Below are positions 17,149 through 25,064 of a DNA stretch of 64,000 bases, piece by piece (position 1 is the first letter of the stretch; every line of letters starts with the position of its first letter). The notes under the pieces are model-generated. The model was not told where the DNA came from. It was given only the letters and a program-made list of their open reading frames with translations, and did not search any database. The stretch comes from Streptomyces umbrinus (GTDB taxonomy: Bacteria; Actinomycetota; Actinomycetes; Streptomycetales; Streptomycetaceae): positions 7,874,001 to 7,938,000 of the forward strand of contig NZ_JAUSZI010000002.1 of the NCBI RefSeq assembly GCF_030817415.1, read 5' to 3'. The translations under genes and the position numbers were made by a program.

Positions 17149-18644
17149 CGCCGGTCCCCTCCCTTGGCGCCCTTGCCGAACTCTTCCGTCGTGCTGTGCA
17201 CCGCTTCGGGTGCCTCGTGCAGCAGGTCCAGCGTCAGCGCCGCGGTCCAGCTGAAACCGAGCGCTCCGCAGGCCTCGCCGGTGTACGGATCCACGTACTC
17301 CGCGAACCCGGAGGTGTCCGCCGTCTCCAGCAGCGCGCCCCGCAGCTTCTGCGCGCGAGCGTGCTCCCCGTGCAGCCTGAGCCCGCGCTCCACCAGCCAG
17401 TTGGTGTTGAACCAGGCCGGACCGCGCCAGTACCGGTGCGGGTCGAAGGCGTGCCCGGTCAGGTCGTAGCTCGGGACGAGCCGGGTCGATTCGCCGAGCC
17501 CGAAGTGCGGCCCGTACAGCGTCCGTACGAGCGTGGCGGCCGTGTCGCGGGGGAGCGTCGGCAGGAGCAGCGGGACGAGGCCGGAGACGCCGCGCTCGGG
17601 GATCAGCCCGTCCGTACGCACGTCCCGGCAGAAGAACATGCCCTCGGCCGGGTCCCACAGCCGGTCGACGAGCGCCGCGGTCAGCCGCTCCGCGCGCGCG
17701 TGCCGGGCCGTGCCCGTCGCGCCCAGCTCCCGCGCGATCCGCGCCAGCGCGTGCTCGGAGGCGATCAGGAGCGCGTTGAAGGCCGGGTCCTCCACCGCGA
17801 AGCCGTCGGTGCCGGCGGTGCCGTCCGCGTACTGCCCGTCCCGGTAGTCCGTCGCCAGCCGTACGTACCGTCCGTAGTCCAGGTCCGTCGGCCGGTCCTC
17901 CGCGGCGCCGTGGTCGAGGTCCGCGCGGCGGAAGGAGCGGGCCGGGGCGGGCGTCACACGGGACAGCGGGGCGTCCCAGCTCGGCGCGTTGTCCATGCCC
18001 TGCTCCCAGGGGTGGACCACCGAGGCGAGGCCCCCGCCGCCCAGGTCCCGGCGGTGCAGCAGATAGCGGTGCCAGGCCGCCAGCCGCGGGTAGACCCGGG
18101 ACAGGAAGGACCGCGCCCGGGACAGACCCGGGTCGGAGACGTGCACCAGCCAGGCCGCCAGCGCGTGCACCGGTGGCTGCACGATGCCCGACGTCTGTAC
18201 GGTGCGCGGGGCGCCCGCAGCGCGCCCCGCGGTCGAGGAGCGCCAGAAGTCGGGGCTCGGGAAGTACGCGTCGAGGGGGACGGAGGGGTTGAACACGATG
18301 TGCGGAATCCGGCCGTCGCCCCACTGCGCGTCGAGCAGTGTCTCCAGCTCGACCTGCGCCCGCAGCGGCGACAGATGGCGCAGGCCGATCGCGATGAACG
18401 CGGAGTCCCAGGACCACTGGTGGGGGTACAGACCGCGCGAGGGCACCGTGGACGTGCCGGTCCAGTTGCCGTGCAGTACCTCGGCCGCCCTGAGGTGCAG
18501 CGATCCCGCCGGGCGGACCGGATCGTATACGGCCACCCTGGAAGGGCCGATCTCACCATGGCCGGAAAACGGCGGTGAGGTCGCGGTACGTACGGGATCC
18601 ACGATCCCGGTGCGACGGGCGGTGAGCTGGGTTGTGCGGTCCAC
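17145..18644 (-). CDS. MGH1/GH63-like glycoside hydrolase
   Basis: A 499-residue enzyme with an (alpha/alpha)6 barrel of the GH63/trehalase-like clan. Motifs seen are YPHQWSWDSAFIAIGLRHL, GRIPHIVFNP, SGIVQPPVHALAAW, HPWEQGMDNAPSWD, RYWRGPAWFNTNWLVERGL and FSWTAALTLDLL, which line the active site of mannosylglycerate or glucosylglycerate hydrolase-like proteins. The substrate is probably a small alpha-glycoside. No signal peptide is seen. The GTG at 18644 follows GGGGAG at good spacing. It is coupled by ATGA to the downstream debranching-type enzyme and is divergent from a ROK regulator, so the pair is likely induced by a sugar. Confidence 0.86.
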   Translation of the reverse strand: MDRTTQLTARRTGIVDPVRTATSPPFSGHGEIGPSRVAVYDPVRPAGSLHLRAAEVLHGNWTGTSTVPSRGLYPHQWSWDSAFIAIGLRHLSPLRAQVELETLLDAQWGDGRIPHIVFNPSVPLDAYFPSPDFWRSSTAGRAAGAPRTVQTSGIVQPPVHALAAWLVHVSDPGLSRARSFLSRVYPRLAAWHRYLLHRRDLGGGGLASVVHPWEQGMDNAPSWDAPLSRVTPAPARSFRRADLDHGAAEDRPTDLDYGRYVRLATDYRDGQYADGTAGTDGFAVEDPAFNALLIASEHALARIARELGATGTARHARAERLTAALVDRLWDPAEGMFFCRDVRTDGLIPERGVSGLVPLLLPTLPRDTAATLVRTLYGPHFGLGESTRLVPSYDLTGHAFDPHRYWRGPAWFNTNWLVERGLRLHGEHARAQKLRGALLETADTSGFAEYVDPYTGEACGALGFSWTAALTLDLLHEAPEAVHSTTEEFGKGAKGGDRR

Positions 18645-18719
18645 TCAGGTCTCCCCGAAGACATGCGGCCGACCAGTTCGGCAGTAGCTACCGTAGGGTT
18701 ACGTCTATTTAACACGCAA

Positions 18720-18742
18720 AACTCAATATGTAATGCAGAGTT
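18720..18742. promoter_or_regulatory. Inverted repeat in the divergent glycosidase/ROK promoter
   Basis: AACTC and GAGTT form 5-base arms around 13 bases of A/T-rich sequence, unusual for this GC-rich region. The site lies 20 bases before the ROK start and about 75 bases before the glycosidase start. Size and A/T-rich centre fit a ROK (NagC/Mlc/XylR-like) operator. Confidence 0.5.
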
Positions 18743-18762
18743 GGTGAGCGCAAGGGGTCCGT

Positions 18763-20007
18763 ATGACCGGAACCACAGGGAGTAGCGGAATGGCCACACG
18801 CGCCGGGAAGACCGGGAGCCAGGCGAGCTCCGGCGACCTGCTGGAGCTGGTGCGCACCGGGCGCGCGACCACGCGCGGGGCCTTGCAGCAGGTCACGGGG
18901 CTGTCGCGGGCCACGGTCGGGCAGCGGCTCGACCGGCTGTTCCGGGCCGGCTGGCTGCGCGAGGGCGCCGCGGGCCCGGTGGACTCGCCGCTCGGCGGCC
19001 GTCCCTCGGTCAGCCTGGAGTTCGACGACTCACACGCCGTCGTCCTCACCGCCGACCTCGACACCCGGCACGCCCGCGCCGCCGTGCTGTCCCTGACCGG
19101 TGAGCTGCTGGCCGAGCACACGGGGTCGCTGCTGATCGAGGAGGGCCCGGACGCGGTCCTCGGCGAGCTGGGCCGCTGGTTCGCGGAGCTCCTGGAGAAG
19201 GCCGGGCACCGGGCGCACGAGGTGTGCGGCATCGGGCTCGCAGTGCCGGGGCCCGTGGACAGCGAGACCGGCCGGGTCGTCCAGCCGCCGATCATGCCCG
19301 GCTGGGACGGCTACGACATACGGGGCCGCCTCACCCGCGCCTTCACCGAGCACACGGGCACCGGCGCCGTCCCGGTCCTCGTCGACAACGACGCCAACCT
19401 CATGGCGTACGGGGAACAGCGCACCGGCCACCCCGACTGCTCGGCCTTCGTGCTGGTGAAGGTCTCCACCGGTATCGGCGCCGGTGTGGTCGTCGGCGGC
19501 TCGATCTACCGGGGCATCGACGGCGGCGCCGGAGACATCGGGCATATCCGGGTCCCCGAGGGCGCCGACGCGCTGTGCAGGTGCGGGTCGTTCGGATGCC
19601 TCGCCGCCGTCGCGAGCGGGGGCGCGGTCGCGCGCAGGCTGGCGGAGACGGGCGTTCCGGCGGCGTCGGGCTCAGATGTGCGCGATCTGCTGGCCTCCGG
19701 GCATCCCGGCGCGGCCGCGCTCGCGAGGGAGGCCGGGCGGCACGTCGGTGACGTACTGGCGACCGTGGTGACGCTGCTCAACCCCGGCGTCCTGATGATC
19801 GCCGGAGACCTGGCCGGGACGGCGTTCCTGACCGGCGTCCGCGAACTTCTCTACCAGCGGGCCCTGCCCCGATCCACCGCCCACCTGGACGTCGTCACCT
19901 CACGGCTCGGCGAGCGGGCGGGCCTGGTCGGGGCCGGTGCGATGGTCGTGGAGCATCTGTACGCGCCCGAACGGGTCGAGGAGCGGCTGCTGGCCATGGG
20001 CGTGTGA
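18763..20007 (+). CDS. ROK-family transcriptional repressor
   Basis: A 414-residue ROK protein with an N-terminal winged helix (about residues 20-80; GRATTRGALQQVTGLSRATV) and a C-terminal sugar-kinase-like domain. Signatures include GIGLAVPGPVD, VDNDANLMAYGE, STGIGAGVVVGGSIYRG, and the ROK zinc motif GHI ... CRCGSFGCL (near residue 270). It probably binds a sugar and represses the divergent glycoside hydrolase pair. The ATG at 18763 has AAGGGG six bases upstream. The 3' end lies inside a 20-base direct duplication (19993-20012, again 20028-20047). Confidence 0.9.
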   Translation: MTGTTGSSGMATRAGKTGSQASSGDLLELVRTGRATTRGALQQVTGLSRATVGQRLDRLFRAGWLREGAAGPVDSPLGGRPSVSLEFDDSHAVVLTADLDTRHARAAVLSLTGELLAEHTGSLLIEEGPDAVLGELGRWFAELLEKAGHRAHEVCGIGLAVPGPVDSETGRVVQPPIMPGWDGYDIRGRLTRAFTEHTGTGAVPVLVDNDANLMAYGEQRTGHPDCSAFVLVKVSTGIGAGVVVGGSIYRGIDGGAGDIGHIRVPEGADALCRCGSFGCLAAVASGGAVARRLAETGVPAASGSDVRDLLASGHPGAAALAREAGRHVGDVLATVVTLLNPGVLMIAGDLAGTAFLTGVRELLYQRALPRSTAHLDVVTSRLGERAGLVGAGAMVVEHLYAPERVEERLLAMGV

Positions 20008-20047
20008 CGGTCGCTCGCCAGTCACTCGCCATGGGCGTGTGACGGTC
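19993..20047. repeat. 20-bp direct duplication at the end of the ROK gene
   Basis: GCCATGGGCGTGTGACGGTC occurs at 19993-20012 and 20028-20047, 35 bases apart. The first copy encodes the last codons and the stop of the ROK gene. The second is non-coding, so it looks like a local tandem duplication with a partly diverged spacer. Confidence 0.85.
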
Positions 20048-20446
20048 ACGTTTCCGTCTCCGTACCGGTCCGCATGGTGAAATCCGGGCGCCGAAAACTG
20101 CGTGATTCTCGCCACGCCTGATCGGGGTTTCGCTCAGATGAGCGGATCTTGGGCGGCTGCACTTCTCAAAGGGTGGCACTCAGTGCCACCCTTTGATCAT
20201 TTACGACGTGAACTCAGGCGTGCCGAGTGCCGCTCATGTGAGCGATATTCCGGGCGGGCGGGCGTAGACTCGTTCAAGAAGTGAACGCTGTCCGATCGCC
20301 CGGCTTACCTCTCCTTGACTTTCGATCTGCTGGCGGACGAGTGGTTACGGCCGTATGACGCGCAAGTGGACGTACCCAGGCGCCTTCGATCTGGGTATGT
20401 TCCCCGTCGTCAGGGCAGCCACCGCGTCCTCGAGGAGTCGAGACCC
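20008..20446 (+). promoter_or_regulatory. 439-bp regulatory region upstream of ppdK
   Basis: No gene is convincing here. It holds two 14-base palindromes of the form CGCTCA-nn-TGAGCG at 20131-20144 and 20231-20244, exactly 100 bases apart. Between them, at 20166-20196, is a hairpin with 14-base perfect arms (TCAAAGGGTGGCAC / GTGCCACCCTTTGA) and a TCA loop. The region is the leader of ppdK, so the palindromes are probable operators and the hairpin may end a short leader transcript or the ROK message. Confidence 0.55.
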
Positions 20447-23197
20447 GTGTCGGAAAACAAAGATCCCCACGTAGCTGAGAGCGGCGACAGCGGCGTCGCG
20501 GACGTGAAGTTCGTTTACGACTTCACCGAGGGCAACAAGGACCTCAAGGATCTCCTTGGTGGCAAGGGTGCCAACCTCGCCGAGATGACCAACCTCGGCC
20601 TTCCCGTGCCTCCCGGCTTCACCATCACCACCGAGGCATGCAAGACCTACCTCGACAGTGGCGACGAGCCGGCGGCACTGCGTGACGAGGTGAGTGCACA
20701 CCTCGACGCCCTCGAAGCGAAGATGGGCAAGAAGCTCGGCCAGGCCGACGACCCCCTCCTCGTCTCGGTCCGTTCCGGGGCGAAGTTCTCCATGCCGGGC
20801 ATGATGGACACCGTCCTGAACATCGGCCTCTCCGACAAGTCCGTGCAGGGCCTCGCCAAGCAGGCCGGCGACGACCGCTTCGCGTGGGACTCGTACCGCC
20901 GGCTGATCCAGATGTTCGGCAAGACGGTCCTCGGCGTCGAGGGAGAGCTCTTCGAGGACGCGCTGGAGGCGGCCAAGGACGCCAAGAAGGTCACCGTCGA
21001 CACGGACCTCGAAGCGGCCGACCTCAAGAAGCTCGTCACCAAGTTCAAGAAGATCGTCAAGACCGAGGCCGGCCGGGACTTCCCGCAGGACCCGCGTGAG
21101 CAGATGGACCTCGCCATCCACGCGGTCTTCGACTCCTGGAACACCGACCGGGCCAAGCTCTACCGCCGCCAGGAGCGCATCCCGGGCGACCTCGGCACGG
21201 CCGTCAACGTCTGTTCCATGGTCTTCGGCAACCTCGGCCCGGACTCCGGCACGGGCGTCGCCTTCACCCGCGACCCGGCCAGCGGTCACCAGGGCGTGTA
21301 CGGCGACTACCTGCAGAACGCGCAGGGCGAGGACGTGGTCGCGGGCATCCGCAACACGGTCCCGCTCGCCGAGCTGGAGCAGATCGACAAGAAGTCGTAC
21401 GACCAGCTCATGCAGATCATGGCGACCCTGGAGAACCACTACAAGGACCTCTGCGACATCGAGTTCACCATCGAGCGCGGGCAGTTGTGGATGCTCCAGA
21501 CGCGGGTGGGCAAGAGGACGGCGGGCGCCGCCTTCCGTATCGCCACACAGCTGGTGGACCAGGGGCTGATCGACGAGGCGGAGGCGCTCCAGCGCGTCAA
21601 CGGCGCCCAGTTGGCCCAGCTGATGTTCCCGCGCTTCGACGACGAGGCGAAGGTGTCGCAGGTCGGCCGGGGCATCGCCGCCTCGCCGGGCGCGGCGGTC
21701 GGCAAGGCGGTCTTCGACTCGTACACGGCCGTGAAGTGGTCGCGTTCGGGCGAGAAGGTCATCCTGGTCCGCCGGGAGACCAACCCCGACGACCTGGACG
21801 GCATGATCGCGGCCGAGGGCATTCTCACCTCCCGCGGCGGCAAGACCTCCCACGCGGCCGTGGTCGCGCGCGGCATGGGCAAGACCTGTGTCTGCGGCGC
21901 GGAGGAGCTGGAGGTCGACACCAAGCGGCGCCGGATGACGGTGCCGGGCGGGCACGTCGTCGAAGAGGGCGACGTGATCTCCATCGACGGATCGAGCGGC
22001 AAGGTGTACCTCGGCGAGGTCCCGGTCGTCCCGTCCCCCGTGGTGGAGTACTTCGAGGGCCGGATGCACGCGGGCGCCAACGACGCCGACGAACTGGTCG
22101 AGGCCGTGCACCGGATCATGGCGTTCGCCGACCGCAAGCGCCGCCTGCGGGTGCGCGCCAACGCGGACAACGCCGAGGACGCGCTGCGCGCCCGCCGCTT
22201 CGGCGCCCAGGGCATCGGCCTGTGCCGTACGGAGCACATGTTCCTCGGCGACCGTCGTGAGCTGGTCGAGCGCCTGATCCTCGCGGACACGGAGGCCGAG
22301 CGCGAGGAGTCGCTGAAGGCGCTCCTTCCGCTCCAGAAGCAGGACTTCGTGGAGCTGTTCTCGGCGATGGACGGCCTCCCGGTCACCGTCCGCCTCCTGG
22401 ACCCGCCGCTGCACGAGTTCCTGCCGGACATCACGGAGCTGTCGGTCCGCGTCGCGCTCGCCGAGTCCCGCAAGGACTCCAACGAGAACGACCTGCGGCT
22501 CCTCCAGGCGGTGCACCGCCTGCACGAACAGAACCCGATGCTGGGCCTGCGCGGCGTACGCCTGGGGCTGGTGATCCCCGGTCTCTTCACCATGCAGGTA
22601 CGGGCGATCGCCGAGGCTGTCGCCGAGCGCAAGGCCGCCAAGGCCGACCCTCGCGCGGAGATCATGATCCCGCTGGTGGGCACGGTCCAGGAGCTGGAGA
22701 TCGTGCGCGAGGAGGCCGACCAGGTCATCGCGGAGGTCCAGGCCGCGACCGGTACTGACCTGAAGCTGTCCATCGGCACGATGATCGAGCTGCCGCGCGC
22801 CGCCCTGACCGCCGGTCAGATCGCGGAGGCGGCGGAGTTCTTCTCCTTCGGCACGAACGACCTGACCCAGACGGTGTGGGGCTTCAGCCGGGACGACGTC
22901 GAGGCCTCGTTCTTCACGGCGTACCTCGAGAAGGGCATCTTCGGCGTCAGCCCCTTCGAGACGATCGACCGCGACGGCGTGGGCTCCCTGGTCAAGTCCG
23001 CGGTGAAGGCCGGCCGCGAGACCCGCCCCGACCTGAAGCTCGGCGTCTGCGGCGAACACGGCGGCGACCCGGAGTCCGTCCACTTCTTCCACGAGGTGGG
23101 CCTCGACTACGTCTCCTGCTCCCCGTTCCGAATCCCGGTGGCACGGCTGGAGGCGGGGCGGGCGGCTTCTTCTTCGCAGGGGAGCGACCACCGGTAG
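20447..23197 (+). CDS. ppdK: Pyruvate, phosphate dikinase
   Basis: A 916-residue enzyme that interconverts pyruvate, ATP and phosphate with phosphoenolpyruvate, AMP and pyrophosphate. The N-terminal ATP-grasp domain (GGKGANLAEMTNLGLPVPPGF, SVRSGAKFSMPGMMDT) is followed by the swivelling phosphohistidine domain with GGKTSHAAVVARGMGK (near residue 470; histidine after the serine). The C-terminal TIM barrel with LCRTEHMF and the catalytic cysteine in LGVCGEHGGDP takes pyruvate or PEP. Length is typical. GTG at 20447 has GAGGAG nine bases upstream. It stands alone with a long, structured leader, suggesting strong regulation. In Streptomyces it links glycolytic and gluconeogenic flux. Confidence 0.96.
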   Translation: MSENKDPHVAESGDSGVADVKFVYDFTEGNKDLKDLLGGKGANLAEMTNLGLPVPPGFTITTEACKTYLDSGDEPAALRDEVSAHLDALEAKMGKKLGQADDPLLVSVRSGAKFSMPGMMDTVLNIGLSDKSVQGLAKQAGDDRFAWDSYRRLIQMFGKTVLGVEGELFEDALEAAKDAKKVTVDTDLEAADLKKLVTKFKKIVKTEAGRDFPQDPREQMDLAIHAVFDSWNTDRAKLYRRQERIPGDLGTAVNVCSMVFGNLGPDSGTGVAFTRDPASGHQGVYGDYLQNAQGEDVVAGIRNTVPLAELEQIDKKSYDQLMQIMATLENHYKDLCDIEFTIERGQLWMLQTRVGKRTAGAAFRIATQLVDQGLIDEAEALQRVNGAQLAQLMFPRFDDEAKVSQVGRGIAASPGAAVGKAVFDSYTAVKWSRSGEKVILVRRETNPDDLDGMIAAEGILTSRGGKTSHAAVVARGMGKTCVCGAEELEVDTKRRRMTVPGGHVVEEGDVISIDGSSGKVYLGEVPVVPSPVVEYFEGRMHAGANDADELVEAVHRIMAFADRKRRLRVRANADNAEDALRARRFGAQGIGLCRTEHMFLGDRRELVERLILADTEAEREESLKALLPLQKQDFVELFSAMDGLPVTVRLLDPPLHEFLPDITELSVRVALAESRKDSNENDLRLLQAVHRLHEQNPMLGLRGVRLGLVIPGLFTMQVRAIAEAVAERKAAKADPRAEIMIPLVGTVQELEIVREEADQVIAEVQAATGTDLKLSIGTMIELPRAALTAGQIAEAAEFFSFGTNDLTQTVWGFSRDDVEASFFTAYLEKGIFGVSPFETIDRDGVGSLVKSAVKAGRETRPDLKLGVCGEHGGDPESVHFFHEVGLDYVSCSPFRIPVARLEAGRAASSSQGSDHR

Positions 23198-23211
23198 GGC
23201 GGGGCTGAATG

Positions 23212-23310
23212 GCTCTGGTCCATGTGTGGGCCGGGTCCGTAGAACCCCGGCCCACCTGTAGGGCCGGGCCCGCAAATCCCCGGCCCACGTGTAGACCGGG
23301 CCCGCAGGAC
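23212..23310. repeat. 33-bp tandem repeat downstream of ppdK
   Basis: Two clear copies (23245-23277, 23278-23310) and a more diverged third (about 23212-23244) repeat a 33-base unit built around GGCCCAC-TGTAG and CGGGCCCGCA. Each unit is partly self-complementary (GGGCC/GGCCC), so it may fold into hairpins that end the ppdK message. The gap from 23198 to 23479 otherwise shows nothing coding. Confidence 0.7.
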
Positions 23311-23479
23311 CCCGGGGCCGTCGTCCGCCATCCCACCCTCACCGACGGATCGCGGCTCCGGTGCACGAAAGACGAAGGGGCGGCGCCTTGTGCGGAGGTG
23401 CCGCCTCTTCGTACATCTTCTGCAGGCACTGGCAAGCCAAGTCGGTGAGCAGGTGAGATGGCGTTTGCTGGCGACCGTC

Positions 23480-23698
23480 CTATTTCTTCCACGGACCTCC
23501 CAAGTCGCGCCATGCGCCGTACAGGGCGTCAGCCGTATCGCAGTCGCCCTTGCGGCATGTCTCGCAACCGGCGCCGTGCTCCAGAAGCGCCGCGTACGCC
23601 TGGCGCACCACGCTGAACGTGCCGGAGTCGGCTACGAGCTGCTTGTGGCCCGGTCCGCCACTCTCTTCGTCTAGCCACTCCCACCCGAGGCCGCTCAC
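23480..23698 (-). CDS. Small hypothetical protein with CxxC pair
   Basis: A 72-residue protein with no clear family. It begins SGLGWEWLDEE and has a C-terminal stretch HGAGCETCRKGDCDTADALYG, containing three cysteines in C-x2-C-x4-C that may bind metal. The GTG at 23698 overlaps the upstream stop as GTGA, so it is the third gene of a coupled minus-strand trio. Such trios of tiny genes next to XRE/DUF5753 loci are common accessory blocks in Streptomyces. Function unknown. Confidence 0.65.
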   Translation of the reverse strand: MSGLGWEWLDEESGGPGHKQLVADSGTFSVVRQAYAALLEHGAGCETCRKGDCDTADALYGAWRDLGGPWKK

Positions 23699-23916
23699 GG
23701 GGACTCTCCCCGGCTCCGGGCGTTGGCCAGGGAAACGTCCGCCGACAGCTGTTCCGAAGCCGTAGCGGGGCGTAAGGGACCGTTGGTGTCCCACTCGCGG
23801 CCGCCGCCCAGCGGCCTGAGTTGCCAGCGCGCGCTGACCCGGTCCATCACCCGTCCGATTCTGCGTGTCACCTCGTCCCACACCACCTCGCCGATCTGAG
23901 GCGAGTACCCGTTCAT
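23695..23916 (-). CDS. Small hypothetical protein
   Basis: A 73-residue protein (NGYSPQIGEVVWDEVTRRIG at its start). The text GEVVWDEVTRRIGRVMDRVS and WQLRPLGGGREWD suggests a small beta-rich fold often seen in short Streptomyces proteins annotated only as hypothetical. The ATG at 23916 overlaps the preceding gene's TGA as ATGA and has AAGGGG upstream, which fixes the start; a GTG two codons earlier is possible. Coupled to both neighbours. Function unknown. Confidence 0.65.
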   Translation of the reverse strand: MNGYSPQIGEVVWDEVTRRIGRVMDRVSARWQLRPLGGGREWDTNGPLRPATASEQLSADVSLANARSRGESP

Positions 23917-24119
23917 GCGCACCCCTTCCGGAGCACGTCGGCGAGCCGAAGCGCCACTTCAGGGCGAACCCGGCCCAGGGCGATCAGGTTGAGCGAGGGA
24001 GACGCAACATCCACTCCCAGGGACGGCAGGACGATCCCCGCCGCCGTCAGTGCATCCCGTAGAACTTCGACCGCTGCCCCGGCGTCCGTGGGGGCCTGCT
24101 TCTTCTTGGTGGTGACCAT
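23913..24119 (-). CDS. Small hypothetical protein, first gene of the trio
   Basis: A 68-residue basic-then-acidic helical protein (VTTKKKQAPTDAG then AAVEVLRDALTAAGIVLPSL). It is the first gene of three coupled minus-strand genes (24119 down to 23480) divergent from the DUF6879/XRE genes. No catalytic motif is visible. The intergenic operator repeats at 24151-24208 sit directly before its start, so the XRE protein at 25065 may regulate it. Confidence 0.65.
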   Translation of the reverse strand: MVTTKKKQAPTDAGAAVEVLRDALTAAGIVLPSLGVDVASPSLNLIALGRVRPEVALRLADVLRKGCA

Positions 24120-24150
24120 GAACTGAGCGTTCCGGAGGGGCTGTTGAGGA

Positions 24151-24208
24151 AGCTACGGGCTATGCCCGGTTATTCTCGGGTAGCTACGGCTCATGCCCGA
24201 GAATTCTC
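24151..24208. promoter_or_regulatory. Repeated operator between small-gene trio and XRE locus
   Basis: Two related 27-base blocks start with AGCTACGG and end with TTCTC (24151-24177 and 24182-24208), offset by 31 bases, about three helical turns. Overlaid on them is an inverted repeat ATTCTCGGG (24172-24180) / CCCGAGAAT (24197-24205). The layout suits cooperative binding of a dimeric regulator, most likely the XRE protein encoded nearby, to a shared divergent promoter. Confidence 0.65.
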
Positions 24209-24287
24209 CTGAAGCGGCAGGGAGGCCGTAGCCGGGTCGTCCGTCCTGGCGCGAAGCTGATCAAAACCCTGGCGAAAGGAACTGATC

Positions 24288-24533
24288 ATGGCGCGACGGT
24301 TGCGATTCAACGGCACCGGGAGTGGCGTGAACGGGTGCCCCGCCGTGCACGAAGATCTCGACACCGGCGAGGTGATCATTCACGGACCGGTGCTCACCGA
24401 CCCTGACGACGTCGCCCGCCTGAGGCATCTCGGAGAGGGTGAGGTTCCTTCCCATCGTCGTTCCGCGCGAACTGCTCGTCGACTTCGGTCCCAAGGAGGT
24501 CACCCGCGTGCCGAACAGCATCGGCCTGGATGA
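24288..24533 (+). CDS. Small conserved protein of XRE/DUF6879 loci, probably frameshifted at its end
   Basis: An 81-residue frame starting ARRLRFNGTGSGVNGCPAVH and running through EDLDTGEVIIHGP and LTDPDDVARLRHLGEGEVP. This conserved part is common next to DUF6879 and XRE genes in Streptomyces. After EGEVP the frame turns into an arginine-rich tail. The expected continuation IVVPRELLVDFGPKE is present in the next frame, after a TTCCTTCC stretch at 24444-24451. A four-base TTCC duplication would explain the switch. The ATG at 24288 follows AAAGGAA. Function unknown. Confidence 0.65.
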   Translation: MARRLRFNGTGSGVNGCPAVHEDLDTGEVIIHGPVLTDPDDVARLRHLGEGEVPSHRRSARTARRLRSQGGHPRAEQHRPG

Positions 24534-25047
24534 GTTCGACAGGCTGTTCACCCAGTTCCAGCACACCGCGTGGCGGCTGGAGACTCGCCGCCGGTACGCG
24601 TCCGACGAAGTCACCGACACCTACGCGCAGTTTCTCCCCGGTGAGTCCGTCGACTGGGAGGGCAGGGACGCACAATGGTGCGCCGAGCGTCGCGAACAGA
24701 CTGCCCTCGGCAAGCGGTTCGAGCGTGTCCGCATCGTCGACAACCCGCCTACTCCCGGCCAGCTCTACCTGCTCGACAACGCCCGCCGGAACAGCGCCGT
24801 GGGCGAGGACATCCGGCAGCTCTGGAGGGCCGACGCCGAGCGGCTCCAACTCCCCGGAGAAGACTTCTGGATCTTCGACTCCCGGCTGGTGGCCCGGCTC
24901 GACTTCGGCGAGGCCGACAACCTCGTGGACGTGGAACTGATCACGGAGCCGGTTGAGGTCAACCGCTACGCCCAGGTGCGCGACGCCGCCGGGCACTACG
25001 CCGTGCCGTACGAGACCTTTGCGGCCGGCCTGGCCGCGACCGAGTAG
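24508..25047 (+). CDS. DUF6879-like protein
   Basis: A 179-residue acidic protein of the type placed in DUF6879 (FDRLFTQFQHTAWRLETRRR, then YASDEVTDTYAQFL, and WRADAERLQLPGEDFWIFDS, LVARLDFGEADNLV). These accompany DUF5753/XRE regulators throughout Streptomyces; they may be toxin-like or signalling partners, but no reaction is established. The GTG at 24508 has AAGGAGG eight bases before it. The frame stays open upstream to 24439, encoding the conserved tail of the preceding gene. It ends 17 bases before the XRE gene. Confidence 0.8.
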   Translation: MPNSIGLDEFDRLFTQFQHTAWRLETRRRYASDEVTDTYAQFLPGESVDWEGRDAQWCAERREQTALGKRFERVRIVDNPPTPGQLYLLDNARRNSAVGEDIRQLWRADAERLQLPGEDFWIFDSRLVARLDFGEADNLVDVELITEPVEVNRYAQVRDAAGHYAVPYETFAAGLAATE

Positions 25048-25064
25048 GCAGGTGAACGGGACCG

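Noticed and set aside
20102..20284. A 60-codon plus-strand frame upstream of ppdK
   Set aside because: It runs through the hairpin and both palindromes, lacks a ribosome site and has no recognisable protein features; regulatory DNA is the better explanation.
20345..23275. A 976-codon minus-strand frame opposite ppdK
   Set aside because: It is the mirror of a highly GC-biased gene, with no recognisable domain, and ppdK is certain.
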